Assembly (NCBI GenBank): GCA_021160985.1
Contig: JAGHBN010000069.1
Span: forward strand, 1-11,505
Source of the DNA: Thermococcus sp.
GTDB taxonomy: Archaea > Methanobacteriota_B > Thermococci > Thermococcales > Thermococcaceae
Direction: 5' to 3'
Length of the DNA stretch: 11,505 bases
Positions 11,133-11,505 of the stretch are shown one piece after another (positions within the stretch are counted from its first letter, which is position 1; every line of letters starts with the position of its first letter). Under the pieces are notes generated by a model. The model was not told the origin of the DNA. It searched no databases and saw nothing but the letters and a program-made list of their open reading frames with translations. The position numbers and the translations under genes are program-made.

Positions 11133-11505
11133 ATGAAAAAGATAGGCCTCATAGGTGGAACGACGCCGGAATCAACCTGTTACTACTACCGGAACTACAT
11201 CAGGCTGAGCAGAGAAAAGTTCGGGCCGTTTACGTTTCCGGAGCTGATAATCTACTCGATAAACTTTGATGAGTTCAAAAACAACCCGCGTGGCTGGGAG
11301 GGGCGGAAAGAGATACTGATCAAGGCCGCGAAGGCCCTTGAGAAGGCTGGAGCTGAGATAATAGCCCTGACCGCTAACACCCCTCACATCGTCTTCCCGG
11401 AGGTTCAGAAGGCCATTAACGTGCCGATGGTGAGCATAATAGAGGCCCTCATCGAGGAGATGAAAAAGAGGGACGTTAAGAAGGTTCTCCTCCTTGGAAC
11501 CAAGA
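11133..11505 (+). CDS. Asp/Glu racemase-family protein (5' part)
   Basis: The first 124 residues of a gene that continues past the window. MKKIGLIGGTTPESTCYYYR is the typical N-terminus of the aspartate/glutamate racemase family, followed by KALEKAGAEIIALTANTPHI and VQKAINVPMVSIIEALIEEM. Two-base racemases of this family use a cysteine just before an Asn-Thr pair (CNT). Here the motif is T80-ANTPH-85, with alanine at that position, so the usual first catalytic cysteine is absent. Some related single-cysteine enzymes (for example E. coli YgeA, with Thr) still racemise L-Asp or L-Glu; others in the family are isomerases or decarboxylases. The second cysteine would be beyond the window. ATG at 11133 follows GGTGGT. 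A likely operator lies upstream. Confidence 0.9.
   Translation, partial: MKKIGLIGGTTPESTCYYYRNYIRLSREKFGPFTFPELIIYSINFDEFKNNPRGWEGRKEILIKAAKALEKAGAEIIALTANTPHIVFPEVQKAINVPMVSIIEALIEEMKKRDVKKVLLLGTK

Noticed and set aside
1..11505. CRISPR arrays, IS elements, tRNA/rRNA genes or prophage features
   Set aside because: No regularly spaced repeats, terminal inverted repeats with transposase, cloverleaf sequences or phage proteins were seen on either strand.

Overview
The window looks like chromosomal DNA from a hyperthermophilic euryarchaeon of the Thermococcales, most likely Thermococcus. The evidence is archaeal gene content (zinc-binding adenylate kinase, archaemetzincin, fused CoaBC, a DUF2258-type protein, an MTH1187/thiamine-binding family protein), protein composition rich in Glu, Lys, Arg, Ile and Val, very short intergenic gaps, strong GGAGGTG/GGTGG ribosome-binding sites, and AT-rich archaeal TATA boxes. 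I see no tRNA or rRNA gene, CRISPR array or insertion sequence.

Layout. 1-177 is the 3' end of an unrecognised plus-strand gene. 174-1806 is a tightly packed minus-strand cluster read as MoaD/ubiquitin-like protein, MTH1187-family protein, SAM methyltransferase, ParB/sulfiredoxin-fold protein. The second and third members each carry an apparent one-base frameshift in a G/C run. 1869-2618 (+) is an unrecognised protein with a likely internal duplication. It converges on, and overlaps by 47 bp, adenylate kinase (minus strand, 3255 to 2572). A DUF2258-like protein (3312-3758, +) diverges from adk and converges on pyruvate kinase. Three minus-strand genes then run archaemetzincin (7094 to 6393), radical-SAM protein (6349 to 5306), pyruvate kinase (5261 to 3825).

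The most interesting region is 7153-9759. A fluoride (crcB-motif) riboswitch lies at about 7180-7240, immediately upstream of a gene for an alpha/alpha-toroid protein with prenyltransferase/squalene-cyclase-type repeats (7271-8137). That gene is followed, with stop/start overlaps, by a coiled-coil protein (8137-8489, apparent frameshift) and a ribbon-helix-helix plus coiled-coil protein (8486-8905). After a 97-bp gap with its own possible promoter come the fluoride channel CrcB/Fluc (9003-9374) and a DUF190 protein (9379-9759). The riboswitch is therefore 1.8 kb from crcB and directly controls three genes not normally linked to fluoride. The 3' strand of aptamer stem P1 is complementary to the ribosome-binding site of the first gene, which suggests a translational ON switch. 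I propose that this is a fluoride-response locus with new members.

Downstream are coaBC (9815-11026), which has a strong promoter, and the 5' part of an Asp/Glu racemase-family gene (11133 to the window end). The latter is preceded by a 9-bp inverted repeat containing a SurR-like GTT-N3-AAC half-site.

Three single-base frameshifts at G/C runs in 11.5 kb make sequencing or assembly error a real possibility, so those genes should be re-read before being called broken.
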